Assembly (NCBI GenBank): GCA_016215115.1
Contig: JACRLN010000014.1
Span: 62,001 to 126,000, forward strand
Length of the DNA stretch: 64,000 bases
Source: Nitrospirota bacterium
GTDB taxonomy: Bacteria; Nitrospirota; Thermodesulfovibrionia; UBA6902
Direction of reading: 5' to 3'
Part shown: positions 52,324 through 63,741 of the stretch, piece after piece
How the letters are laid out: every line of letters begins with the position of its first letter
Numbering within the stretch: position 1 is the stretch's first letter
Program-made: the position numbers and the translations under genes
Notes under the pieces: generated by a model
Seen by the model: only the letters and a program-made list of their open reading frames with translations
What the model was told of the DNA's origin: nothing
The model's database searches: none

Positions 52324-52576
52324 CAAGTTCCAACTATTGCAGATATGCCCTGTTCAGTACAATAAAAATTCTACTTGATGCTATGGAGAATAGTCAATTA
52401 AGAGGAAGAAGGGGGTCAGACCTGCGGGGCCTCCTCCAATAATTATTAGATCATATAAGTCATCTATCATGGCGCCTCAATAATTATCAAGAGATAGTAA
52501 ACAGCTTTTTTTAATATTGTATCAAATTGTTCACTCCACGGAGAGAAATAATAAAGCGTGGATTGAAATGCGGCCC

Positions 52577-53470
52577 CTACAGCCGTCCTTCGCTTTTCAG
52601 CCTGTCAATTATACTCTGTATTTCAGGTAATGCCGCTGTTGCCGCCTTTTCACCTTCAAGAACTGCTTCATGCCTTTTGGTGAAATCACTTGAGCTGATA
52701 TATCCGACCTTGGGCCTTATGACCACATCTGCATGAGAGAGCTGTGTAGATGCGATCTGTGAATGCATAATGGTTATGGATTTCAGTATCATGTCAATGG
52801 TCCCCTCAGGCTTTGTATCATCAACATCAGATGAAATGTCTACGGCAATAATAACATCAGCCCCGAGTCGTTTTGCTGCATCAACAGCTACCGGGCTCAC
52901 AATGCCTCCGTCCGCATACAGCCTGTCTCCTATCAGCACAGGCCTGAATATGCCCGGAATTGAACAACTGGCCCTTACGGCAATTCCTGCATTACCACTG
53001 CTGAAAATTACTTCCTCACCGCTTTGAATATCTGTAGCAACCGCATAAAAAGGGATCTTGAAATTTTCAATATGGGAATTTTTTGTTTTCTTGTTGATAA
53101 ATTCTTCCAGTGCATCCCCTTTAATGAACCCTTTATCAGGAATTCCGAAATCAATGATGTCAGACCGTTCCAGAGAAAAAGAGAGATCCTGAAGCTGAAA
53201 TGCATTATAACCATATGCATAAAGGCTGCCGACAAAAGTTCCGGCGCTCGTGCCGACTATCATATGAACCGGGATATTGTTTGCTTCAAGAACCTTCAGA
53301 ACACCTATATGTGCAAAGCCTCTCGATGCACCGGCGCCGAGCACTACTGCTATCTTTGCAGGTTTGGACGGCTGGAGGACCTTTGGTGCGCAGGAAGTGA
53401 TAAAGAATGAGAGGATAAGAAAAATGATAACGCAACAACGCCTGATTAGAAAATCCTTGATGCCTTGCAT
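52577..53470 (-). CDS. Patatin-like phospholipase, lipoprotein (RssA-like)
   Basis: The 297-residue protein has a lipoprotein signal (LILSFFITSC, Cys27) and a patatin domain: oxyanion loop GAGASRGFAHIGVL, nucleophile motif GTSAG, and the Asp of DGG in YADGGIVSPV. It should hydrolyse acyl esters, probably phospholipids, in the periplasm. It stands between leuA and leuC, where it is a foreign presence in the amino acid cluster. Confidence 0.9.
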   Translation of the reverse strand: MQGIKDFLIRRCCVIIFLILSFFITSCAPKVLQPSKPAKIAVVLGAGASRGFAHIGVLKVLEANNIPVHMIVGTSAGTFVGSLYAYGYNAFQLQDLSFSLERSDIIDFGIPDKGFIKGDALEEFINKKTKNSHIENFKIPFYAVATDIQSGEEVIFSSGNAGIAVRASCSIPGIFRPVLIGDRLYADGGIVSPVAVDAAKRLGADVIIAVDISSDVDDTKPEGTIDMILKSITIMHSQIASTQLSHADVVIRPKVGYISSSDFTKRHEAVLEGEKAATAALPEIQSIIDRLKSEGRL

Positions 53471-53545
53471 TGGAAATTATTTTATTTCTACCGGTTCGTA
53501 ATTCCTGTTCTGCATCAGATACCGGGCAGGAATTTAAATGAAACA

Positions 53546-53570
53546 GGGCGAGGCAGCGCCTCGCCCCTAC
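53546..53570. repeat. GTAGGGGC hairpin repeat overlapping the leuA stop codon
   Basis: GGGCGAGGC-AGC-GCCTCGCCC with flanking CTAC; on the leuA strand the repeat begins GTAGGGGCGAGG and its TAG is the leuA stop codon. Same family as at 41850-41906. Confidence 0.85.
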
Positions 53571-55075
53571 TTTTTCCGTGCTGACAATTTGTTTAAAGCA
53601 TTTATATAAGCCTTTGCAGAGGCAATGATGATATCAGTATCGTTGCCGTGACCGCTGACTGAATTGCTGTCTTCTTCAAGTGAAACTACAACCTCACCAA
53701 GCGCATCAGTTCCGCCTGTGATAGCTTTTACCTCATATTTAAGCAGATTGCTTTTTGTATTCGTTATGAAAGCAATCGCCTTAAAAACAGCATCCACGGG
53801 ACCGTCTCCGTGTTCTGTCTTTTCAATTAATTCTTCATTAACCTTGAGTTTAATAACTGCAGTAGGTTTTTGGTTCATACCTGATGATATATTCAGATCA
53901 ACAAGACTGTATGTCTCAGGCACAGTTGTGAATTCTTCTGTAATAAGGAATTCGAGATCCTCATCATAAATTTCTTTTTTCAGATCTGCAAGTCTTTTAA
54001 AACGCTCAAAGGCGCTGTTCAGTTCATTGTCATTCAATGTATAGCCTAATTCATTCAGCCTGGTCCTGAAGGCATGTCTGCCTGAATGTTTGCCGAGGAC
54101 AAATTTTGTTTTATGAAGTCCGATAGTTTCAGGTCTGATGATTTCGTATGTGGATTTCTCTTTCAACAGGCCGTCCTGATGTATTCCTGACTCATGTGCA
54201 AAGGCATTAGCGCCGACAATCGCCTTATTGGGCTGAACATACATGCCTGTAATTTTTGTAACAAGCCTGCTGCTCCGCATAATTTCTTCCGTTTTAATAT
54301 TCGTGTCAGCATTGAATATGTCGCGACGAGTTCTCAATGCCATCACAACTTCTTCCATAGAACAGTTGCCTGCGCGCTCTCCGATGCCGTTGATAGTACA
54401 TTCAATCTGACCTGCTCCGTTGAGAACCGCTGACAGTGAATTTGAAGTTGCGAGACCGAGGTCGTTATGACAGTGAACAGCAATAACGGCCTTGTCAATA
54501 TTTTTCACCCTTTCACGTATGGTCTTAATCATCGCTCCAAACTCGCTGGGTATGCTGTAGCCGACAGTATCCGGTATATTCACTGTCAAAGCGCCAGCTT
54601 CAATTACAGCCTCGACAACTTCGCAAAGATATACTACATCGGTACGCGTTGCGTCCATCGGCGAAAATTCAACGTCATCGACAAAGCTCTTTGCAAGCCG
54701 GACCATCTCAACGGACCTCTTCAGCGCTTCTTCACGGCTGACACGGAACTGATGTTTAAGATGTATGTCAGAGGTAGAATGAAAAGTATGGATCCGCTTC
54801 CTGGGGGCCTCTTTAATCGCTTCCCAGGCGCGTTTGATATCTTCTTCTTTGGCCCTTGCAAGGCTGCAGATGACGGGGCCTTCGACTTCATTTCCAATGG
54901 TTTTAATTGCCTCAAAATCTCCGGGTGACGCGATTGCAAACCCGGCTTCAATGATATCTACCCCAAGACGTGCAAGCTGTTTTGCCACCTGAAGCTTTTC
55001 AGCGACATTCATGGATGCGCCGGGGGACTGTTCCCCGTCTCTTAATGTTGTGTCGAAAATTTTTATTATCCTCAT
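53567..55075 (-). CDS. leuA: 2-isopropylmalate synthase LeuA
   Basis: The 502-residue protein begins MRIIKIFDTTLRDGEQSPGA with the metal Asp, has IHTFHSTSDIHLKHQF, VHCHNDLGLATSNSL with the two metal His, the INGIGERAGN loop, and a C-terminal regulatory domain (about 390-502) that binds leucine for feedback. It condenses acetyl-CoA with 2-ketoisovalerate. The start overlaps the pssA stop by 4 bases. Confidence 0.96.
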   Translation of the reverse strand: MRIIKIFDTTLRDGEQSPGASMNVAEKLQVAKQLARLGVDIIEAGFAIASPGDFEAIKTIGNEVEGPVICSLARAKEEDIKRAWEAIKEAPRKRIHTFHSTSDIHLKHQFRVSREEALKRSVEMVRLAKSFVDDVEFSPMDATRTDVVYLCEVVEAVIEAGALTVNIPDTVGYSIPSEFGAMIKTIRERVKNIDKAVIAVHCHNDLGLATSNSLSAVLNGAGQIECTINGIGERAGNCSMEEVVMALRTRRDIFNADTNIKTEEIMRSSRLVTKITGMYVQPNKAIVGANAFAHESGIHQDGLLKEKSTYEIIRPETIGLHKTKFVLGKHSGRHAFRTRLNELGYTLNDNELNSAFERFKRLADLKKEIYDEDLEFLITEEFTTVPETYSLVDLNISSGMNQKPTAVIKLKVNEELIEKTEHGDGPVDAVFKAIAFITNTKSNLLKYEVKAITGGTDALGEVVVSLEEDSNSVSGHGNDTDIIIASAKAYINALNKLSARKK

Positions 55076-55797
55076 CGCACCGTCTCTTTCAATTTTCTCT
55101 TTTTCCGAAACAGGTAAGTTCCTTCAATGATTCCCCATGTTACATAAATAATTGAGAAAATAAATATTACAATTTCAGGATAAATAAATATAAGCACAAA
55201 AGCTATTACAATAACTACCAGTAGCCAGAAGGGTTTCCTTTCCTTGAAATTAATCTCTTTCAGTCCGTGAAACCGCAATGTGCTTACCATAAGCGCTGCG
55301 AGCAGGAACGGCAGAAAAAGAATTATATAATTCCTCCCTTCCGGCGTTCCCAGTACATCACTATAAAATAAGACGAGGGATGCCACCACCGTGCCTGCTC
55401 CGGGGATGGGCAGGCCTGTAAATGCCTTGCTCTCTGTCGTCCCCATTTGCACGTTGTACCGCGCAAGTCTCAGAGCGCCGCAAATCACATAGATAAATGC
55501 CGCTCCCCATCCGACCCTGCCGAAAGCATGCAGGTCGCCCCAGCTATAAATTAAAACGGCAGGAGCAACGCCGAATGCTACAAGGTCTGAAAGAGAATCA
55601 AGTTCAACACCGAATTTCGTTGTGCTGTTTGTCAGTCTTGCAACCCATCCGTCAAGCCCGTCAAAGATATTGGCTATTAATATCGCCCACGCCGCGTATA
55701 TAAAATGGTCTTTAAAGCATGCAAGTATGGCATAGAAACCGCAGAACATCCCGCACAGCGTTAATGTGTTTGGCAGTAAATAGATTCCTTTTTTCAT
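55072..55797 (-). CDS. pssA: CDP-diacylglycerol-serine O-phosphatidyltransferase PssA
   Basis: The 241-residue membrane protein has the CDP-alcohol phosphatidyltransferase motif in NIFDGLDGWVARLTNSTTKF followed by GVELDSLSDLVAFGVAPA, in a multi-spanning frame with a long hydrophobic C-terminus. It makes phosphatidylserine, decarboxylated by the psd product encoded just upstream. psd-pssA inside ilv/leu clusters is frequent in this group of bacteria. Confidence 0.93.
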   Translation of the reverse strand: MKKGIYLLPNTLTLCGMFCGFYAILACFKDHFIYAAWAILIANIFDGLDGWVARLTNSTTKFGVELDSLSDLVAFGVAPAVLIYSWGDLHAFGRVGWGAAFIYVICGALRLARYNVQMGTTESKAFTGLPIPGAGTVVASLVLFYSDVLGTPEGRNYIILFLPFLLAALMVSTLRFHGLKEINFKERKPFWLLVVIVIAFVLIFIYPEIVIFIFSIIYVTWGIIEGTYLFRKKRKLKETVR

Positions 55798-55804
55798 AAT
55801 GTTA

Positions 55805-55916
55805 ACTTAGAACTCGGAACTGGGAAATGAGAAGTAGAAAACAAAAATAATAATTGATTATCTCTTATTTTTCTTACTTCTAAGTTCTTAGTTCCCACTT
55901 CTCAGTTTTTAGTTTC
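55805..55916. repeat. Inverted pair of heptamer arrays between psd and pssA
   Basis: TTAGAAC, TCGGAAC, TGGGAAA, TGAGAAG on one side and ACTTCTA, AGTTCTT, AGTTCCC, ACTTCTC, AGTTTTT on the other, with an AT-rich centre. The right array runs into psd and supplies its last codons and stop. Confidence 0.85.
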
Positions 55917-56543
55917 AATCACGCCTAATACCGTTTCTCCCGCCTTTACCTTGTCGCCTAATTTTACCTTAACTGCAGTATTTAAAGGCAAAAAAATATC
56001 AAGCCTTGAGCTGAATTTAATTATACCGTATCTCTCCCCCTGTTTGAGAGCATCTCCGGACTTGACTCTGCAGACAGCCCGCCTCGCAACATAGCCTGCA
56101 ATCTGTTTAACCACAATCCTGCCGTGCTTTTCGTTCTCAAGCAGCATGGTTATATGTTCATTTACAATTGAAGCCTCGTCTTTAAAGGCAGAGAGAAACT
56201 TTCCCGGAAAATATTTTACTTCCATTACAGAGCCGTCGCATGGGGCCCTGTTCACATGGACATTCAGCGGCGACATAAAAATACTTATCTTCAATGCATT
56301 CTTATGTAATATTTCATCTTCTTGTGCTTCAGTGATAATGATAATTTTCCCGTCTGCCGGTGAATAAAATGCGTTTTTGTCCGGTACAGTAACTCTATCA
56401 GGGTCTCTGAAAAAATAGAACATGAACAGCGTAAGTATCACGAAAACCGCTGTCAGCCAGTGGGTTCTGAGGAGTCCGGCGATGGCGGTAAATGCCGCAA
56501 ACGTGATGATGAAGGGGTAACCTTCTTTGGCAAATTGGAACAT
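55902..56543 (-). CDS. psd: Phosphatidylserine decarboxylase, short form, with unusual cleavage-site residue
   Basis: The 213-residue protein has two N-terminal hydrophobic segments, the FFRDPDR motif, Asp64 in SPADGKI, His96 in SPLNVHVNRAPCDG and the C-terminal YGIIKFSSRLDIFLP. In PSD proteins self-cleavage at a Gly-Ser pair (LGST or FGSR) makes the pyruvoyl cofactor; here the pair is Ser178-Ser179 (codon AGC where GGC is expected). Other elements look normal, so it may still mature. The last codons come from a repeat array. Confidence 0.88.
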   Translation of the reverse strand: MFQFAKEGYPFIITFAAFTAIAGLLRTHWLTAVFVILTLFMFYFFRDPDRVTVPDKNAFYSPADGKIIIITEAQEDEILHKNALKISIFMSPLNVHVNRAPCDGSVMEVKYFPGKFLSAFKDEASIVNEHITMLLENEKHGRIVVKQIAGYVARRAVCRVKSGDALKQGERYGIIKFSSRLDIFLPLNTAVKVKLGDKVKAGETVLGVIETKN

Positions 56544-56556
56544 GATTATATGAAAA

Positions 56557-56665
56557 TCTCCCCTAACCCCTCTTTGTCAAAGAGGGGAACACACCCCTTA
56601 ATCCCCTCTTGATAGAGAGGAATAAGTCCCCCTTTGAAAAAGGGGGATTAAAGGGGGATTTTTTC
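56557..56665. repeat. C-rich repeat, second copy
   Basis: TCCCCTAACCCCTCTTTG...CAAAGAGGGG, CACCCCTTAATCCCCTCTT and CCCCCTTTGAAAAAGGGGG, as at 32466, located between ilvC and psd. Confidence 0.82.
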
Positions 56666-56668
56666 TTG

Positions 56669-56701
56669 CTGATAACTGACAACTGATAACTGACGACTGT
56701 C
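56669..56701. repeat. Heptamer array (CTGAYAA) between ilvC and psd
   Basis: CTGATAA, CTGACAA, CTGATAA, CTGACGA, CTGTC: five tandem heptamers ending next to the ilvC stop codon. Confidence 0.88.
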
Positions 56702-56702
56702 T

Positions 56703-58222
<1,520 letters not shown>

Positions 58223-58239
58223 TTTATCTCCTCTGCTTT

Positions 58240-58282
58240 AACCGTTTAAACTAATTGAACTAATTGAACCGTTTGAACAGTT
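58240..58282. repeat. Nonamer array between ilvB and ilvN
   Basis: AACCGTTTA, AACTAATTG, AACTAATTG, AACCGTTTG, AACAGTT in tandem, filling most of the 62-base space. Confidence 0.85.
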
Positions 58283-58284
58283 AT

Positions 58285-60024
58285 TTACTTCACTGCCTTA
58301 AGTTTCTTCTCTTCCTTCTTTTCCTCTTCTTCAAAGATCATCTCATCTATTGATGCTCCTGCGGGGACCATCGGGTAAACCTTTTCCTTCCAGTCCACAA
58401 TGAAGTCCAGGAATACGGGCCTGTTTTTTATCTTCAGGGACTCTTTGATAATTGGCTCTACTTCCTCCGGCTTTGTCGCCCTTAATCCAACTGCGCCATA
58501 GGCCTCAGCAACCTTGACGAAATCAGGGTTCCCGCTCTCAAGATGCGTATGCGAATAACGCTCCTTAAAAAACAATTCCTGCCACTGCCTTACCATCCCC
58601 AGATATCCATTGTTAAGAATTGCAACCTTAACAGGCAGTTTATTTATGACTGCCGTTGCCAGCTCCTGTATGTTCATCTGTATGCTTCCGTCGCCGGCAA
58701 TGTCAAAGACTATCTTATCCGGACATGCAAGCTGGGCGCCGATTGCCGCCGGGAAGCCGTAACCCATTGTTCCGAGTCCTCCTGAGGACAGCCATCTCCT
58801 TGGATAGTCGTATTTATAAAATTGCGCAGCCCACATCTGGTTCTGTCCGACTTCTGTGCAGATTATTGCCTCGCCTTTTGTGACTTCATATATCTTTTCA
58901 ACAACAAATTCGGGCTTAATAATATTTTTATCAAACCTGTAGGTAAGGGGTCTTTCCTCTTTCCATTTCTCTATCTGTTTCAGCCATGCGTTTCTGATGG
59001 CTCCCCACTGCTGCTCTTTTAATTCCTTGGTAGCTTTAATAATATCTCTTAATACATTTTTGACATCTCCGACAACAGGAAGATCTACTCTCACATTTTT
59101 TCTGATTGAGGTTGGATCAATATCAATCTGCATTATTTTTGCATGCGGGGCAAACGCCTCAGTTCGCCCTGTAACGCGGTCATCAAACCTCACGCCAATT
59201 CCAATAAGAAGGTCTGCGTTCTGAACTGCAGTGTTTGCATAATATGTACCATGCATGCCTAACATTCCCATTGAAAGTTTGTTGGTGCCCGGAAATCCTC
59301 CAAGCCCCATCAGGGTCATAGTAACCGGAATTTTTGCAAGTTCCGCCAATTCTTTCAGTTCTTTTGCCGCCCCTGATAAAATCACGCCGCCGCCGGCCAT
59401 GATAACCGGCTTTTTTGCCTGTGCTATCATTTGTACGGCCTGATTGATCATATACTTGTTCCCCTGATATGTAGGGTTATAACTTCTGATCTTTACTTCG
59501 TCAGGCCATACAAATTCAGTTGAGCCTGCCGTAATATCCTTTGGCAAGTCAATTAAAACAGGGCCGGGTCTTCCTGTAGAAGCTATATGAAATGCCTCCC
59601 TTACCGTCTGTGCAAGGTCCTTCACATCTTTCACAAGAAAATTATGTTTTGTGCAGGGTCTGGTTATTCCCACAATGTCGGCTTCCTGAAATGCGTCGTT
59701 GCCGATCAATAAAGTCGGCACCTGACCTGAAAACACAACAATCGGGATAGAATCCATTGAGGCAGTGGCAATGCCCGTTACAGTGTTTGTCGCACCGGGG
59801 CCTGATGTAACGATCGCGACGCCGACCTTTCCGCTGGCCCTGGCGTAACCATCAGCCGCATGTATTGCACCCTGTTCATGCCTTGTAAGGAAGAGCTGTA
59901 CATCTTTTTCATCATAGAGAATGTCAAAAATATTCAGCACCACGCCTCCGGGATAACCGAAGATGTGTTTTACCCCCTCTTTTTTCAGACATTCAATCAA
60001 TATCTCCGCGCCGCTTTTTTTCAT
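58285..60024 (-). CDS. ilvB: Acetolactate synthase large (catalytic) subunit IlvB
   Basis: The 579-residue ThDP enzyme has HIFGYPGGVVLNIFDILYDE, HEQGAIHAADGYARASGKVG with the catalytic Glu, TSGPGATNTVTGIATASMDS, and the ThDP/Mg2+ motif GDGSIQMNIQELATAV...NNGYLGMVRQWQ. It catalyses the first common step of valine, leucine and isoleucine synthesis. The C-terminus is a Lys/Glu-rich tail (EEEEKKEEKKLKAVK). Confidence 0.97.
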   Translation of the reverse strand: MKKSGAEILIECLKKEGVKHIFGYPGGVVLNIFDILYDEKDVQLFLTRHEQGAIHAADGYARASGKVGVAIVTSGPGATNTVTGIATASMDSIPIVVFSGQVPTLLIGNDAFQEADIVGITRPCTKHNFLVKDVKDLAQTVREAFHIASTGRPGPVLIDLPKDITAGSTEFVWPDEVKIRSYNPTYQGNKYMINQAVQMIAQAKKPVIMAGGGVILSGAAKELKELAELAKIPVTMTLMGLGGFPGTNKLSMGMLGMHGTYYANTAVQNADLLIGIGVRFDDRVTGRTEAFAPHAKIMQIDIDPTSIRKNVRVDLPVVGDVKNVLRDIIKATKELKEQQWGAIRNAWLKQIEKWKEERPLTYRFDKNIIKPEFVVEKIYEVTKGEAIICTEVGQNQMWAAQFYKYDYPRRWLSSGGLGTMGYGFPAAIGAQLACPDKIVFDIAGDGSIQMNIQELATAVINKLPVKVAILNNGYLGMVRQWQELFFKERYSHTHLESGNPDFVKVAEAYGAVGLRATKPEEVEPIIKESLKIKNRPVFLDFIVDWKEKVYPMVPAGASIDEMIFEEEEKKEEKKLKAVK

Positions 60025-60040
60025 TTAAACTCCTTTTTTC

Positions 60041-60183
60041 AGCCACAGAGGACACTGAGAAAAAAATAAATTCTTAGCCGCAGATTTACACGGATTTTTA
60101 ATGGTTTTTTTATATATCCGTGAATATCTGTGTTCATCCGTGGTTATATGTATTAATTATTACCTCTGTGATCTCTGTGGTTA
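60041..60183. repeat. Nested inverted micro-arrays (CCACAGAG / CACGGAT type)
   Basis: Outer arms CCACAGAGGACACTGAG and CTCTGTGATCTCTGTGG enclose inner arms GCAGATTTACACGGATT and ATCCGTGAATATCTGTGTTC. The outer right arm includes the ilvD stop codon (TAA of TTTAACCACAGAG on the reverse strand). Confidence 0.85.
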
Positions 60184-61842
60184 AATCCTGTCCTTCATCA
60201 CCGCACCTGTGCTTGCTGACGTCACCAATTGTGCATATCTTGCAAGCCAGCCCTTGTTGATCTTGGGCTTGATCGGTTTATGTGTATTAAATCTCCTTTT
60301 TATTTCTTTCTCTGTAATGAGTAAATCTAATTTTCTTTTTGGTATATCAATACTTATCATGTCACCATCTTTAACAATAGCTATTGGTCCGCCTTCCATT
60401 GCCTCCGGAGATACATGGCCGATACACGGTCCCCTGGTCCCGCCTGAGAAACGCCCGTCTGTAATAAGCGCTACCGACTCGCTCAATCCCATTCCTGAAA
60501 TTGTAGCGGTGGCGTTCAGCATCTCTCTCATGCCGGGCCCGCCTTTGGGCCCTTCATACCGGATTACTACAACGTCGCCTGACTTAACTCTACCGGCAAG
60601 TATCGCCTTCATTGACTCTTCCTCTGAATTAAATACCCTGGCCCTGCCTTTAAATTTGAGCATCTTTTTGCTGACAGCGGTTTGCTTGACAACAGCGCCG
60701 TCCGGTGCAAGTGTGCCTCTCAAAACAGCAATACCGCCTTCTTTGCGGTAAGCTTTGTTAAGAGGCCGGATAACTTCCGGATCTGCAATCTCAGCTTCGT
60801 CAGCGATCTCATATATTTTTTTGCCTGAGAGTGTATTAACATTATTGAGGCTGGATTTTAATCTTTTAAGTACTGCAGGTATTCCGCCTGCAAATTCAAG
60901 ATCCTCGAGATAATGTGAACCTCCCGGCAGCATGTTTGCGATATGAGGCGTTTTCCTGCTTATCTGATCAAATAATTCCAGATTCAGTGAAACTTTTGCC
61001 TCATGTGCAATTGCAGGAATATGCAGAACAGTATTTGTCGAGCCTCCAAGGGCCAGATCAACTGTTATTGCATTTTCAAATGCATTGCGGTTCATTATCT
61101 TTCCCGGTGTAATATTCTTTTTTACAAGTTCAACGACCCTGCTGCCGCTGTGAAAGGCGATCCTGCGTTTTTTCGCAGACACTGCAAGAGACGTTGCACA
61201 GCCGGGCAGACTCATGCCGAGCGACTCGGTTACACAGGCCATTGTGTTTGCCGTATACATGCCCTGACAGGAACCTGCGCCTGGACATGCGCACATTTCA
61301 AGGTCTCTGAGTTCGGATTCCTTTATCAAGCCCTTCTTATATTTACCTATAGCCTCAAAAGTATCGTTCACCAGAGAAAGCCTTTTTCCTCTCAAATGTC
61401 CTGAATACATCGGTCCTGCAGTAACAACTATGGAAGGGACATTAACCCTTGCTGCCGCCATAAGCATTCCAGGTGTAATTTTATCACAGTTCGTAAGAAG
61501 CACCAGACCGTCGAACTGATGTGCTTCCGCGATCGTTTCAACCATATCTGCTATCAACTCCCTTGAAGGCAGGCTGTAGTGCATCCCGCTGTGTCCCATT
61601 GCAATGCCGTCGCAGATCCCCGGTATGCCGAAAAAGAAAGGATAACCGCCGCCTGTGTGAACTCCTTTTTCAATAAACCTTTCAAGGTCTCGCATGCCGA
61701 TATGTCCGGGGATGATATCAGTAAAGCTCGTTGCCACGCCTATAAAAGGTTTATCCATTTCGGTGTCTGGAATTCCTGTGGCGTAGAGCAAAGCCCTGTG
61801 CGGCAGTCTCTCAAGTCCTTTTTTAATTGCATTGCTTTTCAT
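60181..61842 (-). CDS. ilvD: Dihydroxy-acid dehydratase IlvD
   Basis: The start at 61842 ([20 protein letters not shown]) is chosen because the upstream 20 residues are read from a repeat and the resulting 553 residues match the family length. Cluster Cys motifs are [20 protein letters not shown] and [19 protein letters not shown], with [19 protein letters not shown] near the end. It dehydrates dihydroxyisovalerate and needs an Fe-S cluster. First enzyme gene of the minus-strand cluster. Confidence 0.96.
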   Translation of the reverse strand: MKSNAIKKGLERLPHRALLYATGIPDTEMDKPFIGVATSFTDIIPGHIGMRDLERFIEKGVHTGGGYPFFFGIPGICDGIAMGHSGMHYSLPSRELIADMVETIAEAHQFDGLVLLTNCDKITPGMLMAAARVNVPSIVVTAGPMYSGHLRGKRLSLVNDTFEAIGKYKKGLIKESELRDLEMCACPGAGSCQGMYTANTMACVTESLGMSLPGCATSLAVSAKKRRIAFHSGSRVVELVKKNITPGKIMNRNAFENAITVDLALGGSTNTVLHIPAIAHEAKVSLNLELFDQISRKTPHIANMLPGGSHYLEDLEFAGGIPAVLKRLKSSLNNVNTLSGKKIYEIADEAEIADPEVIRPLNKAYRKEGGIAVLRGTLAPDGAVVKQTAVSKKMLKFKGRARVFNSEEESMKAILAGRVKSGDVVVIRYEGPKGGPGMREMLNATATISGMGLSESVALITDGRFSGGTRGPCIGHVSPEAMEGGPIAIVKDGDMISIDIPKRKLDLLITEKEIKRRFNTHKPIKPKINKGWLARYAQLVTSASTGAVMKDRI

Positions 61843-61856
61843 TTTTCTAATCTGAG

Positions 61857-61886
61857 TATCCCGTTTAATCTTGCTGCGGGAATGAC
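61857..61886. repeat. Palindromic element, degenerate single arm, copy j
   Basis: ATCCCGT...GCGGGAATGAC between ilvD and the DUF465 gene. Confidence 0.6.
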
Positions 61887-61898
61887 CTAACGATAAAA

Positions 61899-62123
61899 TC
61901 AATTATTATTCCTGCTGTATCCCCTGATCAGTTCAGCCATACGGTCTTTATATTGAAGTTTTTGTTTCTGCATCCTCTTTTTCTCCACCTCTTCATCAGG
62001 TGTAAGATATTTCTTCTTAATCATCTCATCAAGGTCCTTGTCCAATTTCCTGTGTTCTTCCTCGATTTTCTTGAATTCTTCACTTTCAACTCTTAAAATG
62101 CTGATTATCTCGGCTTCTTTCAT
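61899..62123 (-). CDS. DUF465 (YdcH-like) small coiled-coil protein
   Basis: The 74-residue product is nearly all helical and charged: [40 protein letters not shown] and [11 protein letters not shown]. These are the hallmarks of DUF465/YdcH proteins, of unknown function. GGGGGAG lies upstream of the ATG. It precedes ilvD, 56 bases apart, and probably shares its transcript. Confidence 0.82.
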   Translation of the reverse strand: MKEAEIISILRVESEEFKKIEEEHRKLDKDLDEMIKKKYLTPDEEVEKKRMQKQKLQYKDRMAELIRGYSRNNN

Positions 62124-62231
62124 ATGGCTCCCCCTTATCTTTGATAAATTGAAAAATTACCATATTCTACGGAAAATTACAAGGTCACTGCTTTTGACAA
62201 AAGACCGTATTTTTCACTAACATAAAAAAGA

Positions 62232-62327
62232 AACTAAGAACTTAGAACTTAGAACTAAGAAGTGAGAAGCAGACTGATTTCTTGATTCCCGGTCTTCACT
62301 TCTAAGTTCCCAGTTCCCAGTTATAAC
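62232..62327. repeat. Inverted pair of heptamer arrays (AACTTAG)
   Basis: AACTAAG, AACTTAG, AACTTAG, AACTAAG, AAGTGAG on the left and ACTTCTA, AGTTCCC, AGTTCCC, AGTTATA on the right; same family as at 55805. Confidence 0.88.
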
Positions 62328-62343
62328 TTGTGAGGTATATTTA

Positions 62344-63708
62344 ATGTTGATAGACACCCATTGTCACCTTGATATGGAAGCATTTGACAATGACAGGGAT
62401 GAAGTTATAAAGCGCGCGTTTGAGGCACATATAAAATATATAATAAATGCTGGTTCTGACCGGGAAGGGAATATCAGGGGACTTGAGTTATCAGATAAGT
62501 ATTCCAATGTATATTCCGCAGCCGGGATTCATCCTCATGATGCAAAAACGCTTAATGAATCACTATATAATGAGCTGAAGAAATGGGTCAAACATCCAAA
62601 GGTCGTAGCTGTCGGCGAAATTGGACTTGACTACCATTATATGCATTCCCCGAAGGGGGTTCAGGTAGAGGCGTTCATGCGGCAGATCGCCCTTGCAAGA
62701 GAGGCCGCCCTCCCGATTATAGTCCACAGCAGGGAGGCAAAAACTGATACCATCCACATACTCAGGGAAGAGGCAGGTGATGTAGCCGGTGTCCTTCACT
62801 GTTTTTCAGGTGATATGGAAATGGCAAAAGAGGCCATGGGACTTGGTTTCTACATTTCAATTGCGGGCCCCGTTACGTTTAACAACGCAAAGGCATTGAG
62901 AGAAGTTGCCGCATTTATTCCCGACGAATTTCTATTGATAGAAACGGACGCTCCTTATTTAACTCCGGTACCGATGAGGGGTCAGAGAAACGAACCGTCT
63001 TATTTATCATACACTGCACAGGCTATATCAGAAATAAGAGGTGTAGCTGCGTCTGATTTAGCACGCATAACAACACTTAATGCAATGAGGCTTTTTAAAA
63101 TCGGAAATATCTCCAGGCAGGGAGAGATTGTATACAAAATAAGAGACTCCCTTTATCTGAATATCACAAACAAATGCACGAACAAGTGCGGGTTCTGCGT
63201 GAAATCCAGAACGAGTTATATAAAGGGGCACAATCTGCGTCTTGAAAAAGAACCTTCAGCATTGCAGGTAATCAAGGCGATCAAGGATCCGAAGGCATAC
63301 AAAGAGATTGTCTTCTGCGGGATCGGCGAGCCGCTTTTGAGACTTGATGTAGTAAAGAAGGTTTCAAAATGGATAAAAGAAAACGGCGGCAAAGTCAGGA
63401 TAAACACCAACGGACAGGGGAATTTGATTCACGGAAAGAATATTCTCCCTGAATTTCAGGGGATCGTTGACAGCATTTCCGTGAGCCTTGACGCAGAGGA
63501 TGAGAAAAAATATGAGAAGATCTGCAAGCCTGCAATCAAAGGCGCATTTCAGGGAGTTATTTCATTTATCAGGGAGGCTGTAAAGGTCATTCCGGAGGTG
63601 AAGGTTACAGTGGTCAAAATACCGGGTATCAATATTGAGAAATGCAGAAAGATTGCAGAAGAACTCAGCGTGGAACTACGCGTAAGGGATTTTGATATGG
63701 TGGGATGA
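62344..63708 (+). CDS. TatD-family DNase fused to a TatD-linked radical SAM protein
   Basis: Residues 1-258 are a complete TatD metal-dependent hydrolase: DTHCHLD, AAGIHPHDA, VGEIGLDYHY, VHSREA, HCFSGD and the last ligand in ETDAPYLTPVP. Residues 265-454 are a radical SAM domain with CTNKCGFC (about 281-288), FCGIGEPLLRLDVVKK and RINTNGQGN. These two are known as neighbours or fusions (TatD-associated radical SAM family), so the fusion itself is not new. The radical SAM substrate is unknown. It is divergent from the DUF465 gene. Confidence 0.92.
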   Translation: MLIDTHCHLDMEAFDNDRDEVIKRAFEAHIKYIINAGSDREGNIRGLELSDKYSNVYSAAGIHPHDAKTLNESLYNELKKWVKHPKVVAVGEIGLDYHYMHSPKGVQVEAFMRQIALAREAALPIIVHSREAKTDTIHILREEAGDVAGVLHCFSGDMEMAKEAMGLGFYISIAGPVTFNNAKALREVAAFIPDEFLLIETDAPYLTPVPMRGQRNEPSYLSYTAQAISEIRGVAASDLARITTLNAMRLFKIGNISRQGEIVYKIRDSLYLNITNKCTNKCGFCVKSRTSYIKGHNLRLEKEPSALQVIKAIKDPKAYKEIVFCGIGEPLLRLDVVKKVSKWIKENGGKVRINTNGQGNLIHGKNILPEFQGIVDSISVSLDAEDEKKYEKICKPAIKGAFQGVISFIREAVKVIPEVKVTVVKIPGINIEKCRKIAEELSVELRVRDFDMVG

Positions 63709-63741
63709 AAAGACAATTATGAATTATGAGTTAAATGAGAT

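Noticed and set aside
52400-52560. Leader peptide or T-box attenuator before leuC
   Set aside because: No short frame with Leu codons and no T-box consensus could be seen; the space mostly holds a split repeat.
61843-61902. IlvD start at 61902
   Set aside because: The extra 20 residues are read from a degenerate palindromic repeat and exceed the family length.
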